Shown one piece after another: positions 51,587 to 61,208 of a DNA stretch of 64,000 nucleotides. The notes under the pieces were generated by a model. It made no database searches and was not told the DNA's origin. It worked only from the letters and a program-made list of their open reading frames with translations. The stretch lies in NCBI GenBank assembly GCA_002415855.1, contig DIAS01000015.1, forward strand, positions 45,020-109,019, written 5' to 3'. Position 1 is the stretch's first letter, and every line of letters starts with the position of its first letter. Made by a program: the position numbers and the translations under genes. The DNA is from Bacteroidales bacterium UBA5072 (GTDB taxonomy: Bacteria; Bacteroidota; Bacteroidia; Bacteroidales; UBA10428).

Positions 51587-53008
51587 TTAACCTTTCAGGG
51601 CCTCAATTTCTTTCATTTTGCCAATTTTTCGCAATGGATAAAGTGTTGCCAGCACCACCATGAAGGCAACAATCACGGCCTGCCAGTAAAAATAAGGGCC
51701 GAACCATGCCGTGGGCATTATGGCATCCCATCCCCAGTCTTCCATCATATTGGCCAGATCACCTTTCAGTACGATCGGATAAAAGTAGAAGTACAATATC
51801 AGCGGTATACTGGCCAGTAATCCGCATACCAGACCAATTGCGCCAAGAAATATCATTTCTATTGTAACAATCCTTTTCAGTTTCTTTTTCTGCATCCCAA
51901 TTGCCACAAGAACACCGAATTCCCTTTTTCTCTCGGAAACCATCATCAGAACCGTTCCGAAAATGCCAAAAAAAATTATAAAATAAAGAAGTCCAAGCAT
52001 TGCCTGCCCGCTTTGGCTGTCACCCTGAATTTGCTGATACAGGATCGGATTAAGTTCATACCACGTTTTGGCTACGGTGTTATTATCCGGCAGGAGTATG
52101 TTAATCTTAGCTTTCACCGTTTTCAATACCCGGTCTGACTTACCTGTAAGGTTGACAACCAGCGAGGTTATCTTGCCTTCAGCATCGTAGAATTTCTGAG
52201 CTGCAGGTATTGTCATCATGATCAATTTGTTATCAATCTCGGGAGAAGGGATTTTTATGATCCCCCGTACCGGGAATATCCCGGTTGCAGATACTCCGTG
52301 ATACCCCTGCCCCATCAGGATTACCGAATCTCCGATAGCGACCTTAAGATAACTGGCGAGCCTGTCGGACACAAGAATCCCCTCGTCATTGGCTGTCAGA
52401 AATCCATTTGATACTTCAGTGCATTTAAGGATCTCCGGCATACAGTTTTCATTGTCCTCATCCGCAAGACCCAGTTCAAGCTCAAGCCTGGCCGACGATG
52501 AAAAGGATCTGCCAAGATTCTTTTTCACCTTTTCAAGAACATTATCCGGGATTGCGCCTGCATGCTTCAACCGGGTTACAGCTTCATCAGTGATCCTGTA
52601 TTTTACCAGCTTGCTTTCAGGATCCGAGAAATTTCTTTCCATGACCGGATCGATCGCAATGACGGCGGCGCCTTTCGTCTGAGTCCCGCTGGAGGCAAGC
52701 GTAAAAGATTCGAGGTGCGGGGTAACGGAAACAACCTTATCGATTTCCGAAATTGCAGAAGCGAGCGAGTCATTATAATCGAATGAATTGTCAATTAACG
52801 GATTATCCTGATATTTTACATGTTGCACCTGGATGTAGCCGGTAAACGATTCGATAAGATTGTTGATCATATGATCATAAGTGCCAAGCTGGTAGGATCT
52901 CATGATAACCGCAAAAAAAACCGCGAAGAAAACAGAGGCAGAAGTAATGATAGTCCGGCGTCTGTTCCTCCAAAGATTTCTCCATGCTATTTTGAATTCC
53001 TCTTTCAT
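51587..53008 (-). CDS. FtsX-like ABC permease 1
   Basis: 473 residues with the same layout as permease 2: an N-terminal anchor (TIITSASVFFAVFFAVIMRS), a periplasmic domain, then three C-terminal segments with KREFGVLVAIGMQKKKLKRI as the coupling helix. The two permeases are paralogues, probably forming a heterodimer like LolC-LolE. It starts 18 nt after the LolA-like gene. Confidence 0.92.
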   Translation of the reverse strand: MKEEFKIAWRNLWRNRRRTIITSASVFFAVFFAVIMRSYQLGTYDHMINNLIESFTGYIQVQHVKYQDNPLIDNSFDYNDSLASAISEIDKVVSVTPHLESFTLASSGTQTKGAAVIAIDPVMERNFSDPESKLVKYRITDEAVTRLKHAGAIPDNVLEKVKKNLGRSFSSSARLELELGLADEDNENCMPEILKCTEVSNGFLTANDEGILVSDRLASYLKVAIGDSVILMGQGYHGVSATGIFPVRGIIKIPSPEIDNKLIMMTIPAAQKFYDAEGKITSLVVNLTGKSDRVLKTVKAKINILLPDNNTVAKTWYELNPILYQQIQGDSQSGQAMLGLLYFIIFFGIFGTVLMMVSERKREFGVLVAIGMQKKKLKRIVTIEMIFLGAIGLVCGLLASIPLILYFYFYPIVLKGDLANMMEDWGWDAIMPTAWFGPYFYWQAVIVAFMVVLATLYPLRKIGKMKEIEALKG

Positions 53009-53026
53009 GCGACTTGCCTTCTGATG

Positions 53027-53791
53027 TCAGCGCACTCTTTTCATGTTCTGCTGAGAAAAATAGCTTTCGTCGACAGGTATGTCGTATTGTATTTCCCGGA
53101 TCTCAACAAGGGTTTTGTTTTCGGGCTCTTCTTCGGGGACCAGTTCAATTTTTGAGGTTATCGTTCTTCCACCCATGACTTTTATATCCGACCCGGTTTC
53201 GGTCCTTACCAGGTAACCATCTTCATCATACAATTCAGCCTTTAATACCAGGAAATCCTTCTTATCAATCCACCTGATCTGTTTGCCCCAGACAATGGAA
53301 GCATTTTCCCTGGCGGTCATCCTGATCTTATAACATAAACGGCCTCCGATGCTCTCTTCTCCTACAATTTCGTGGGTATAGTCAGTGACAACCGAAGATT
53401 CCCTCAGGATATCATCGTTTGTGTAATCCGATCCCATCCAGCCTTGCGACATCATGGAAGGAGGAAGTTTTATAAGACGGCTTATTGTAGGATTCCAGGT
53501 CCACATTTCAGCGACTCTTTTCAAGAAAGCCTGTCCTGCTTCTTTGGGCGGAGCAGTAATCAGTGTCAGCGCATAGTCTCTGCCAAGGGTCCAGCTTTTG
53601 AATTCTATTGTCCTCTGCCAACCGGGCCTGATGATGGTCATTGACATTACACTGTAACTGCTTTTCTCACCATTGAATTTTTCATCAGCCTTTCTTACAA
53701 CATCAGTTGCACTGATCGCCTGGGCAAACAACGTATCCGATCCCGGTACCAGTATCAAAAGAAACAGTATGGCAGCCAATCTGAGCTTCAT
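53027..53791 (-). CDS. LolA-like outer-membrane lipoprotein-sorting protein
   Basis: A 254-residue periplasmic protein with a signal peptide (MKLRLAAILFLLILVPGSDT, then LFAQ). The body has the LolA/VioE-type half-barrel pattern seen in the lipoprotein-sorting family, including EFKSWTLGRDYALTLITAPP and YKIRMTARENASIVWGKQIR. The order LolA-like, permease, permease, ATPase, porin indicates a carrier working with an ABC exporter, although the true cargo may be lipid rather than lipoprotein. Confidence 0.83.
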   Translation of the reverse strand: MKLRLAAILFLLILVPGSDTLFAQAISATDVVRKADEKFNGEKSSYSVMSMTIIRPGWQRTIEFKSWTLGRDYALTLITAPPKEAGQAFLKRVAEMWTWNPTISRLIKLPPSMMSQGWMGSDYTNDDILRESSVVTDYTHEIVGEESIGGRLCYKIRMTARENASIVWGKQIRWIDKKDFLVLKAELYDEDGYLVRTETGSDIKVMGGRTITSKIELVPEEEPENKTLVEIREIQYDIPVDESYFSQQNMKRVR

Positions 53792-53816
53792 CTATCATCG
53801 GTTTTAAAGGGGAGTT

Positions 53817-53847
53817 AAAAGGTAAAAAGAAGGATTACAATAAACAA
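53817..53847 (-). promoter_or_regulatory. Candidate promoter of the LolA-like operon
   Basis: On the minus strand TTG (53847-53845) and TACCTTTT (53824-53817) are 20 nt apart; only the last -7 base differs from TAnnTTTG. The leader to the ATG at 53791 would be about 20 nt. Confidence 0.4.
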
Positions 53848-53883
53848 GTGATTTGTGCGAATTAAGTGCTGAAATTGTTCATG

Positions 53884-53903
53884 AAATCCCCGTTACGGGA
53901 TTT
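53884..53903. terminator. Short hairpin between operons
   Basis: AAATCCC (53884-53890) and GGGATTT (53897-53903) form a 7-bp stem with a 6-nt loop in the gap between the GT-C gene and the LolA-like operon. A second small stem, TCAGG/CCTGA, lies near 53922-53939. No T tract, so termination is uncertain. Confidence 0.35.
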
Positions 53904-53950
53904 ACCCGGCGTTATTCACTTTCAGGTATTCCGTGCCTGAGATATCCCTG

Positions 53951-55396
53951 TTACTTCTTCCTGTATAGTTTTACATACACAAGCATGCATCTGTACTCCT
54001 TCGCCACCACCCAACTGTTGTTCAGTTCGTCAATCTCCTCATCGGTGAACATGTTAAAAACGTTGGAGTAAAAGACGTACCGGTCGGTTTTTAGATCAGC
54101 CCGGTGAAACGATCTGTCATCATCATTCACTTCAATGTAACGAATGGGCACGATATTGGGCACTTCGGACCCCACCTGGTCAAACGGGATGTTCTTTTCC
54201 TCCAGGTACCGGATCATTTCTTTGCGCAAATGATGGTAGGGCAGATGTGCCAGGTTGGCATCCCAGCTGTTGGCAATCTTTCCGGGATAAATCCAGAAGT
54301 TTCCGCTTACAAGTCCCGCAAGGGCCAGTATAAACAGGATCCGTTTAGAACGGAACCCCGGATTGATAAAGAGCAGGTAGGCAGCCAGCAGGGATAGCAG
54401 GTAGAAGAAAGTGATCAGGTAGCGGTGACCGTTCAGGATCCTGTAGATCAGCATGGAGGGGAGTGAGAAAATCAGCGTGGCAGTCAGCAGGAGCAGCAGC
54501 AGCTTTATTGTGGGATCAGTAAGCAGATTCTTGCGGTTAAGCCTGAAAAAGGCCAATACCGGGATGATCCAGACAAACACCCTGCCAAAGTCAACCATTC
54601 GCCAAACCAGGATGATGACATTCCTGGCGAAGCCCTTGCCGTTTACCTGCTCAAAGCACCCCGACCAGGGTGAAGCGGGATGATAGAGGAGCCATCCTGT
54701 CCGGTAAAAGTGATAGGCCATCCAGGCAATGAACAGTCCCAGGGCGGGAATATAGGGAAGTGCAGTACGGAACAGCCCGAAATGACTTTCCCGGTCCCTT
54801 GCGCTGTATAGGTTAAAAATACCGAGGGCTGCAACAACCATAAGACCCCGCATGTGAGAAAAAAGCAGGCCGGCAACGGCCCATGCCAGCAGGATTCTTT
54901 TTTCGCCCAGGATGGCGTTTATGCCCAGAACCATGAAGAACAGCATAACCAGGTCGGTGGAAAAAACTACGGTCTGTGACAGGATCACGGTATCGGCAAA
55001 AACAAGGATCATCGCAGGGACGATGTACCTGTCGCCGAAGAGGCGGTCGATCAGGTCACGGGTTTGCCACACCAGTCCCAGTGTAAAAGGGAGCATCAGT
55101 AAATGGGCAGTGAACAGGCTTTTACCGGTTATCTGCCAGGCAAAAGCAAGTAAATAGGCCAAGGCGGGGGGATATCCGGGGTCCATCTCCACGGGCAGAA
55201 TAAGGCTGTACCGGTGACCGGGAAGCCAGTGTGCAATTTTTGAGTAGAGGATATCCTTGTCCCAAAAAAAAGGTACCCGGCACGTGAAGGAGAATAGCAG
55301 GAGAAAGAAAAGCAAAAAAGGGATAAGCTGTAACCATTTTCTGGCAACAGCGGGAGCAGTGTCAGAAGAGACGGCAGGGTGGTTCAAATGGGTCAT
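53951..55396 (-). CDS. GT-C family membrane glycosyltransferase (GT39-like)
   Basis: A 481-residue integral membrane protein with about ten to twelve hydrophobic segments. After the first membrane helix (LIPFLLFFLLLFSF) come FFWDKD and PVEMDPGYPP, acidic residues placed as in GT39/ArnT-type active-site loops. The C-terminal 100 residues are soluble. It probably moves a sugar from a lipid carrier in the envelope. It follows atpG by about 50 nt on the same strand, an unusual tail for the ATP synthase operon. Confidence 0.75.
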   Translation of the reverse strand: MTHLNHPAVSSDTAPAVARKWLQLIPFLLFFLLLFSFTCRVPFFWDKDILYSKIAHWLPGHRYSLILPVEMDPGYPPALAYLLAFAWQITGKSLFTAHLLMLPFTLGLVWQTRDLIDRLFGDRYIVPAMILVFADTVILSQTVVFSTDLVMLFFMVLGINAILGEKRILLAWAVAGLLFSHMRGLMVVAALGIFNLYSARDRESHFGLFRTALPYIPALGLFIAWMAYHFYRTGWLLYHPASPWSGCFEQVNGKGFARNVIILVWRMVDFGRVFVWIIPVLAFFRLNRKNLLTDPTIKLLLLLLTATLIFSLPSMLIYRILNGHRYLITFFYLLSLLAAYLLFINPGFRSKRILFILALAGLVSGNFWIYPGKIANSWDANLAHLPYHHLRKEMIRYLEEKNIPFDQVGSEVPNIVPIRYIEVNDDDRSFHRADLKTDRYVFYSNVFNMFTDEEIDELNNSWVVAKEYRCMLVYVKLYRKK

Positions 55397-55449
55397 GCTG
55401 TATTCATTGGATGTCAGTCGCCCTCTGACTCCGCTCAGGAAGACAAAGA

Positions 55450-56334
55450 CTACTCCTTAAGCGCCTCAGCACCGCCGACGATCTCCAGGATCTCTCCGGT
55501 GATTGAGGCCTGACGGGCCTTGTTGTAATTGAGTTCAAGTTCCTTGATGAGTTCGGTGGCGTTGTCGGTTGCCTTGTGCATGGCTGTCATGCGTGCCCCG
55601 TGCTCAGAAGCATTTGATTCAAGCAGCGCCCTGAAAAGCTGAACCCGGAGCGTATAGGGGATCATTTCGTCGAGAATCTCGATATCCGAGGGTTCATAGA
55701 TATAATCGAGCCGGGATTCATATTTGTCTTCCGTTTCCTGGCTGTGCAATATCGGAAGATAAAACTCCTCCGCGACTTCCTGCACCGCGGCATTACGGAA
55801 CTGATTATAGATCAGCTTAATTATCCCGTACTTTTCCTGAACGAAATCATTCATCAGGGAATTGGCAAGCTGAACGGTCTGATCGAAATTCAGCTTATCA
55901 AAGAGCTGGTGATAGGTGGCAGCAACCCTGTAGTTTTTGGCTTTCAACTGGTCAGCGCCTTTTTTACCGATGGCAATGATGTCAATTTTTCCGGCCTTAT
56001 AAGCAGCTGAATATTGTCCGTTGATGGTAAGTATTGCCTTCTTGACAATATTCGAATTAAAGGCTCCGCAGAGGCCTCTGTTGGATGTTATGACCACGAT
56101 CAGCACACGGCCTGTATCAGTTGTCCTGCTGAAAATATTCTCATGGCCTTCTTCGATACCGGCATTCACCTGTTTGATAATATCGTGGAGCTTGATATAA
56201 AAAGGCCGGAGTTGGAGAATAGAATCCTGCGCCTTACGCAGTTTCGCGGCAGATACCATTTTCATGGCACTGGTGATCTGCCGGGTTGATTTCACCGAAT
56301 TCAGCCGAATCCGTATTTCTTTCAGGTTGGCCAT
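55450..56334 (-). CDS. atpG: ATP synthase gamma subunit
   Basis: The 294-residue rotor shaft of F1. The N-terminal helix MANLKEIRIRLNSVKSTRQI and KMVSAAKLRKAQ, with the C-terminal helix EHGARMTAMHKATDNATELI, are the conserved coiled-coil pair; VVITSNRGLCGAFNSNI is the family signature. It lies 38 nt after atpA. Confidence 0.95.
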   Translation of the reverse strand: MANLKEIRIRLNSVKSTRQITSAMKMVSAAKLRKAQDSILQLRPFYIKLHDIIKQVNAGIEEGHENIFSRTTDTGRVLIVVITSNRGLCGAFNSNIVKKAILTINGQYSAAYKAGKIDIIAIGKKGADQLKAKNYRVAATYHQLFDKLNFDQTVQLANSLMNDFVQEKYGIIKLIYNQFRNAAVQEVAEEFYLPILHSQETEDKYESRLDYIYEPSDIEILDEMIPYTLRVQLFRALLESNASEHGARMTAMHKATDNATELIKELELNYNKARQASITGEILEIVGGAEALKE

Positions 56335-56372
56335 ATAGCGTTACACAATATACAACAACATCCAAAAACTTT

Positions 56373-57950
56373 TTATTTCAACCGTTCTGCGATCTCTTTG
56401 GCGATATCGGTGAGCAGTTGCTCGGTTTCCTCATTCAGTTTTCCTTCTTTGAGCGTGGTCAGAATGCCTTTGTGCTTGAGTTCGATAAGATTGAGGAATT
56501 CTTCTTCGAAAGTCCTGATGTTTTCAACCGGTACATCAGACAGCAGGCCACGGGTACCGCAGAAGATGATGGCAATTTGTTTTTCCACCGACATCGGATT
56601 GTGCAAGGGTTGCTTCAGGATCTCAACGTTCTTGGAACCTTTGTCGAGCACGGCCAGCGTAGTGGCATCGAGGTCGGAACCGAATTTTGAAAAGGCTTCC
56701 AGTTCACGGAACTGGGCCTGGTCCAGCTTCAGGGTGCCGGCAACGCGCTTCATCGATTTGATCTGGGCAGCTCCTCCGACACGCGAAACGGAAATACCTA
56801 CGTTGATGGCAGGGCGTATACCCGCGTTGAAGAGGTTTGTCTCCAGAAATATCTGTCCGTCGGTAATTGATATAACGTTGGTAGGGATGTATGCAGAAAC
56901 GTCACCAGCCTGGGTCTCGATGATGGGCAAGGCGGTCAGTGATCCTCCGCCTTTCACGATCGGCCTGATCGAATCGGGAAGATCATTCATCCGGGCTGCA
57001 ATCTCATCGTTGTTGATGATTTTTGCAGCACGTTCCAGGAGACGTGAATGCAGGTAAAATACGTCGCCGGGATAAGCTTCACGTCCGGGGGGACGACGAA
57101 GCAACAGGGAGACTTCACGGTAGGAGACAGCCTGTTTCGACAGGTCGTCGTAAATGATGAGGGCTGAACGGCCGCTGTCCCTGAAATATTCCCCGATGGC
57201 ACAGCCGGCAAAGGGTGCATAAAACTGCAAGGCAGCAGGATCCGAAGCAGTTGCCGCAAGTATTACTGAATACGGCATGGCGCCATAAGCCTCCAGTGTT
57301 TTTGCGATGTTGGCAACCGTGGATCCCTTTTGGCCAATGGCCACGTAAATACAATATACGGGTTCCCCCTTGTCGTAAAACTCTTTCTGGTTGATGATGG
57401 TATCAATGGCAATGGAGGATTTTCCGGTCTGGCGGTCGCCGATGATCAGCTCACGCTGACCCCTCCCGATGGGGATCATGGCGTCGATCGCCTTGATACC
57501 GGTCTGCAGCGGCTCGTTAACAGGGCGCCGGTAAATAACGCCCGGGGCTTTGCGTTCAAAGGGCATCTCGAACGTTTTGCCAACAATGGGACCCTTGCCG
57601 TCCATCGGATCACCCAGGGTATTGATAACACGACCGAGCATACCTTCGCTCACATGGATGGAGGCGATCCTGCCGGTACGTTTTACCGTATCTCCCTCCT
57701 TGATCAGGTCGGAAGGTCCAAGCAACACGGATCCGACATTGTCTTCCTCGAGGTTCAGCACGATACCGCGGACGCCGCTGTCGAATTCGATCAATTCGTT
57801 GGAGCAAACATTGGACATGCCATAGATCCTGGCAATGCCATCTCCCACCTGCAAAACTGTTCCGATCTCGTCCAGCTGGGCCCTGGTATCAATTCCCTGC
57901 AGCTGTTGTTTTAAAACCTTTGATACTTCTGATGGTTTAAGCGCCGACAT
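56373..57950 (-). CDS. atpA: ATP synthase alpha subunit
   Basis: The 525-residue non-catalytic hexamer subunit. The P-loop GDRQTGKSSIAIDTI is near residue 170. The signature PAINVGISVSRVGGAAQ is near 365 and carries the arginine finger Arg. The start MSALKPSEVSKVLKQQLQGI is normal. It is in the partial ATP synthase operon between atpH and atpG. Confidence 0.97.
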   Translation of the reverse strand: MSALKPSEVSKVLKQQLQGIDTRAQLDEIGTVLQVGDGIARIYGMSNVCSNELIEFDSGVRGIVLNLEEDNVGSVLLGPSDLIKEGDTVKRTGRIASIHVSEGMLGRVINTLGDPMDGKGPIVGKTFEMPFERKAPGVIYRRPVNEPLQTGIKAIDAMIPIGRGQRELIIGDRQTGKSSIAIDTIINQKEFYDKGEPVYCIYVAIGQKGSTVANIAKTLEAYGAMPYSVILAATASDPAALQFYAPFAGCAIGEYFRDSGRSALIIYDDLSKQAVSYREVSLLLRRPPGREAYPGDVFYLHSRLLERAAKIINNDEIAARMNDLPDSIRPIVKGGGSLTALPIIETQAGDVSAYIPTNVISITDGQIFLETNLFNAGIRPAINVGISVSRVGGAAQIKSMKRVAGTLKLDQAQFRELEAFSKFGSDLDATTLAVLDKGSKNVEILKQPLHNPMSVEKQIAIIFCGTRGLLSDVPVENIRTFEEEFLNLIELKHKGILTTLKEGKLNEETEQLLTDIAKEIAERLK

Positions 57951-57974
57951 TTTATCTTATTTTATTTGGTATTA

Positions 57975-58520
57975 TCAGGAATGTGAATTGATTAATTCTT
58001 CTTGAATTCGTTTTAACTTACTGGCGATGCTGGCGTCCAACTGCTGATCGCCGACACGCAGGATGAAACCACCGATCAGTTTTTCATCCAGGGCCTCATT
58101 CAGTTCGACCTTTGCGTTGAATTTTCTTGCAATGAGCTTAAGTATGGACTGCCGTAAGGCTTCGTCGATTGGAACAGCCGTGACCAGCTCGGCAGCCTGA
58201 ATTCCCTGCTCCGATTTCATCAGTGTGAGGAAATGCCGTGATATGCCGGCCAGAAATTCTTCCCGGCGCCTCTCCAGCACCAGATTCACAAAAGAAATGG
58301 TGAGGTTGTCGAAGGAGGTCCGGAACATCTCCCCAAAAAGCTTTGTCTTTTCGCTGGCACGGATCACAGGACTGAGGATGACGTACTGGAGATCAGGTAT
58401 TTCCCGGATGCACTGGAACAGCAATTCAATATCTTTTTTCACGACATCCAGCGAACCGGCATCTTTTGCAAGAGCAAAAAGCGCCTTCGCATAGCGGACG
58501 GAGATTTTACTTTCGTTCAT
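57975..58520 (-). CDS. atpH: ATP synthase delta subunit
   Basis: A 181-residue stator subunit: SKISVRYAKALFALAKDAGS at the N-terminus and IGGFILRVGDQQLDASIASK near the C-terminus are the two conserved ends of the OSCP/delta family. It is encoded 24 nt before atpA. Confidence 0.94.
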   Translation of the reverse strand: MNESKISVRYAKALFALAKDAGSLDVVKKDIELLFQCIREIPDLQYVILSPVIRASEKTKLFGEMFRTSFDNLTISFVNLVLERRREEFLAGISRHFLTLMKSEQGIQAAELVTAVPIDEALRQSILKLIARKFNAKVELNEALDEKLIGGFILRVGDQQLDASIASKLKRIQEELINSHS

Positions 58521-58541
58521 CGTTTAACCAAAGGTCGATTA

Positions 58542-59036
58542 TCAGTTGAATTTTACATCCACCAGCGATTTTTCGATAATTTCCTTTTGTTTTGCAGGAT
58601 CTGACAATTCATGCAAAAGGATCTTTTCAGATATCGCCACGGAAAGCTCTGAAACCTGTTTCTTGATGTCCTGGATGGCTGCGGCCCGCTCGTTCTTGAT
58701 AGCCTCCCGGGCATCCTCAATCATCTTATGTCCTTCCTTTTTTGCCAGTTCACGCGACTCACTCAGCAGGGCGTCCTTTAATTCGCGGGCTTCCTGCAGG
58801 ATCTTATCACGCTCCACCCTGGCTTCGGCAAGCAGCTTTTCATTTTCAGCATGCAGCTTGCTGACGTCTGCCTTTGCCTTCTCAGCGGCCTGCAAGGCTT
58901 CAGCAATCGACGTATCACGCTGTTTCAAGGCTTTCAGCATGGGCTTCCAGGCGTACCTTGCCAAAATAAAAAAAGTTATGCCAAAAACCAGTAACGACCA
59001 GAAAATCGTTCCAAATTCGGGAATAAGCAGATCCAT
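58542..59036 (-). CDS. atpF: ATP synthase b subunit
   Basis: 164 residues with one N-terminal membrane helix (FGTIFWSLLVFGITFFILAR) and a long charged coiled coil (ADVSKLHAENEKLLAEARVE), the peripheral stalk. Only one b-type gene is present. It is encoded 21 nt before atpH. Confidence 0.94.
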   Translation of the reverse strand: MDLLIPEFGTIFWSLLVFGITFFILARYAWKPMLKALKQRDTSIAEALQAAEKAKADVSKLHAENEKLLAEARVERDKILQEARELKDALLSESRELAKKEGHKMIEDAREAIKNERAAAIQDIKKQVSELSVAISEKILLHELSDPAKQKEIIEKSLVDVKFN

Positions 59037-59100
59037 ATTCTTAGGTTTTAAATTCGGTTAAAACCGGGACACGCACCAACCGTGCGGGTCCCGGAAAAAA

Positions 59101-59352
59101 CTACGACACTACGGCCAAAAGACCGACAATTACTGCAAAAAGGGCCACGGCCTCAGGAAGAGCGGCAATAATGATCATGTTTGCACGAATATCTCCTGCT
59201 GCCTCCGGCTGGCGGGCAATAGCTTCCATAGCACTGCTACCGATCTTGCCGATACCAAAACCGGCACCCATAGCAGCTATGCCTGCGCCAAGCGCACCGC
59301 CCAGTTTGGCGATTCCTGCTCCTGCTGCAGCTTGTAAAATAATTGATAACAT
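59101..59352 (-). CDS. atpE: ATP synthase c subunit
   Basis: An 83-residue hairpin of two membrane helices with the polar loop ARQPEAAGDI. The ion-binding Glu is in AALPEAVALFAV. The Gln in helix 1 and Ser after the Glu that mark Na+-binding rings (as in Ilyobacter) are absent, which suggests proton coupling; that is inference from alignment by eye. Confidence 0.95.
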   Translation of the reverse strand: MLSIILQAAAGAGIAKLGGALGAGIAAMGAGFGIGKIGSSAMEAIARQPEAAGDIRANMIIIAALPEAVALFAVIVGLLAVVS

Positions 59353-59383
59353 GGTGTAGATATTAAATTAATAAACAAAAAAC

Positions 59384-60532
59384 TCATGCATTTTCCTGTT
59401 GATGTTCCTCGTGGTGTTCCGCCAAAGCCAGGCCGAAATATATGGAAGAAAGAAAGGTAAAAATAAATGCCTGGATGAAGGCAACCAGTAGCTCGAGGAA
59501 GGTCATGAAAACATTAAAAAGAACTGAAACTACAGAAATCCCGTAGGCCAGGCCCGTCGACATCTCGGCAAAAATATAGATGAGCATGATGAAGGCCATA
59601 ACGATTATATGACCTGCGGTGATATTGGCGAAAAGCCGGATCATCAGGACGATAGGCTTTGTAAATATACCCAATGCTTCAACAACAGGCATAATGGGGA
59701 TAGGCAGTTTCAACCACCAGGGAACACCGGGCGTATTAAAAATATGTTTCCAGTAATCACGTGTACCGCTGACCGTAGTAATAATAAAAGTAAGTACGGC
59801 AAGTACCATGGTCATCGCAATGTTGCCCATGAGGTTGGCTCCGGCCGGCGGTATGGGGATGAGCCCCAGCATGTTATTGATCCAGATAAAGAAGAACAGG
59901 GTAAGCAGGTAGGGCGTATAGCGCTCATATTTGGGCCCTACAGAAGGTTTGATGATATCGTCGCGTACGAAGATTACGATCGGTTCAAGCCAGGTCTGCC
60001 ATCCGCTTGGGGCGCTTACGGGATTTTTCCGGTAGGCCCTGCCCATGGATAAGAAAATGTAAAGCAGGAGTAAAACGCCAAAAAACAGGGAGGCTATGTT
60101 CTTCGTTATGGAAATGTCGAATGGCTGTGATCCGTCCTCTTCGAAAATCTTGTTCTTGTTCTTACCTGTTGTTTCAAGCCGGAATCCTTTGTAGGTCGCA
60201 TGACCATGCTCAAATTTTGAGGACATGAAAATGGTCAATCCCCTGGATTTGCTGTAAAGGATGACAGGAAGCGGTATGCTGATATGTTTTTTCCCGATCG
60301 ACATAATATGCCACTCGTGCGCATCCTTGATGTGGTCAAATATAAAATTACCGGGATTCAGCTTCTCGGTTTCCTCACTGCTTTCTGATCCGTGTGCCGC
60401 GGATACACTGTCCGCTGAGTGCTCTTCCTCTGCGTTCAACGAGGCAAACCCGCTGTTTGTCCAGGGAAGCAGGAATGCCAGCATCAGCAAGGCCTTACAT
60501 ATCTTTCTGTGCATACCCAAAAATGTGGCCAT
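59384..60532 (-). CDS. atpB: ATP synthase a subunit
   Basis: 382 residues from ATG 60532; the TTG at 60544 is unlikely and ATG 60514 (MHRKICKALLMLAFLLPW) is a good alternative. The N-terminus has a signal-like helix and then a roughly 120-residue extension before the membrane core, typical of Bacteroidota a subunits. The essential Arg is in LMIRLFANITAGH near residue 295, and the last helix has the conserved QAFIFTFLSSIYFGLAL. It begins the Fo part of the operon. Confidence 0.93.
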   Translation of the reverse strand: MATFLGMHRKICKALLMLAFLLPWTNSGFASLNAEEEHSADSVSAAHGSESSEETEKLNPGNFIFDHIKDAHEWHIMSIGKKHISIPLPVILYSKSRGLTIFMSSKFEHGHATYKGFRLETTGKNKNKIFEEDGSQPFDISITKNIASLFFGVLLLLYIFLSMGRAYRKNPVSAPSGWQTWLEPIVIFVRDDIIKPSVGPKYERYTPYLLTLFFFIWINNMLGLIPIPPAGANLMGNIAMTMVLAVLTFIITTVSGTRDYWKHIFNTPGVPWWLKLPIPIMPVVEALGIFTKPIVLMIRLFANITAGHIIVMAFIMLIYIFAEMSTGLAYGISVVSVLFNVFMTFLELLVAFIQAFIFTFLSSIYFGLALAEHHEEHQQENA

Positions 60533-60556
60533 AAATATAAACAACTAATTTGAATA

Positions 60557-60964
60557 TTAATTTGGCAAAGTTGTAATTTCTTTCTTGCGTTTTACGAGGT
60601 TAACCATTACATAAAGATCATAGGCCGTATAAGCAACATAAAGTACTGAAAGCGTAACTGCGAAAGGTACTGCTGATTTCGGTGAGAGGAGCACATAGAT
60701 CAAAACCAGCAACAGATAGATCATAAGCTTGATAACCTTGGAGAGCATAAATCCCCTGACAAACTGATTATGCGGCCGGCTGACCGTGCGGTAAAAAGAC
60801 ACAAAAAATCCGGAATTTATCAGGAAGAATATGGCGACAAGAACGGGGAAGAAGCTGAAGTACCAGAGCGGGAAGAACGTTTTGAACAGCACGATGCCTG
60901 CAAAGAAAAGTATAATTGACAGGAGGAACAGTCCGATAATGGTTTTGAGCAATCCTGAATTCAT
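60557..60964 (-). CDS. Small membrane protein of the ATP synthase operon
   Basis: A 135-residue protein with four hydrophobic segments (LKTIIGLFLLSIILFFAGIV, FFPVLVAIFFLINSGFFVSF, LMIYLLLVLIYVLL, FAVTLSVLYVAYTAYDLYVM). It takes the place that an AtpI-like or Mg2+-channel-like protein has in other operons, between atpI and atpB. I do not recognise a named family. Confidence 0.7.
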   Translation of the reverse strand: MNSGLLKTIIGLFLLSIILFFAGIVLFKTFFPLWYFSFFPVLVAIFFLINSGFFVSFYRTVSRPHNQFVRGFMLSKVIKLMIYLLLVLIYVLLSPKSAVPFAVTLSVLYVAYTAYDLYVMVNLVKRKKEITTLPN

Positions 60965-60968
60965 GGAA

Positions 60969-61208
60969 TTATTTTTTCTGTCGGAGGAAATCCTTTAAAC
61001 TATTATACAAAGCGAGTAAAACTGACAAAAACGAAAGTACAACAGTAAAAACAGGAAAGCCGGGTTTCAACCATTGATCAAGCTTCATACCGCCAATAAC
61101 CCCGATCAGGATTATGACCACCATCTGTATCGCCAGGTTAGAATACTTGGCGTAGTCATTTAGGCTTTTTGCTGTCTTCTCCGGGCTTTTCGGTTTCTTT
61201 TCCGGCAT
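60969..61208 (-). CDS. AtpI/AtpZ-like protein
   Basis: A 79-residue protein with a basic N-terminus (MPEKKPKSPEKTAKSLNDYA) and two membrane helices (LAIQMVVIILIGVIGGMKLD and FPVFTVVLSFLSVLLALYNS), the AtpI/AtpZ hairpin thought to help c-ring assembly. Its start lies 53 nt inside the end of the bactofilin gene in another frame; there is no later start before the first helix, so the overlap is real if this gene is translated. Confidence 0.82.
   Translation of the reverse strand: MPEKKPKSPEKTAKSLNDYAKYSNLAIQMVVIILIGVIGGMKLDQWLKPGFPVFTVVLSFLSVLLALYNSLKDFLRQKK

Noticed and set aside
57330..57914. Plus-strand ORF of 194 codons
   Set aside because: Antisense to atpA.
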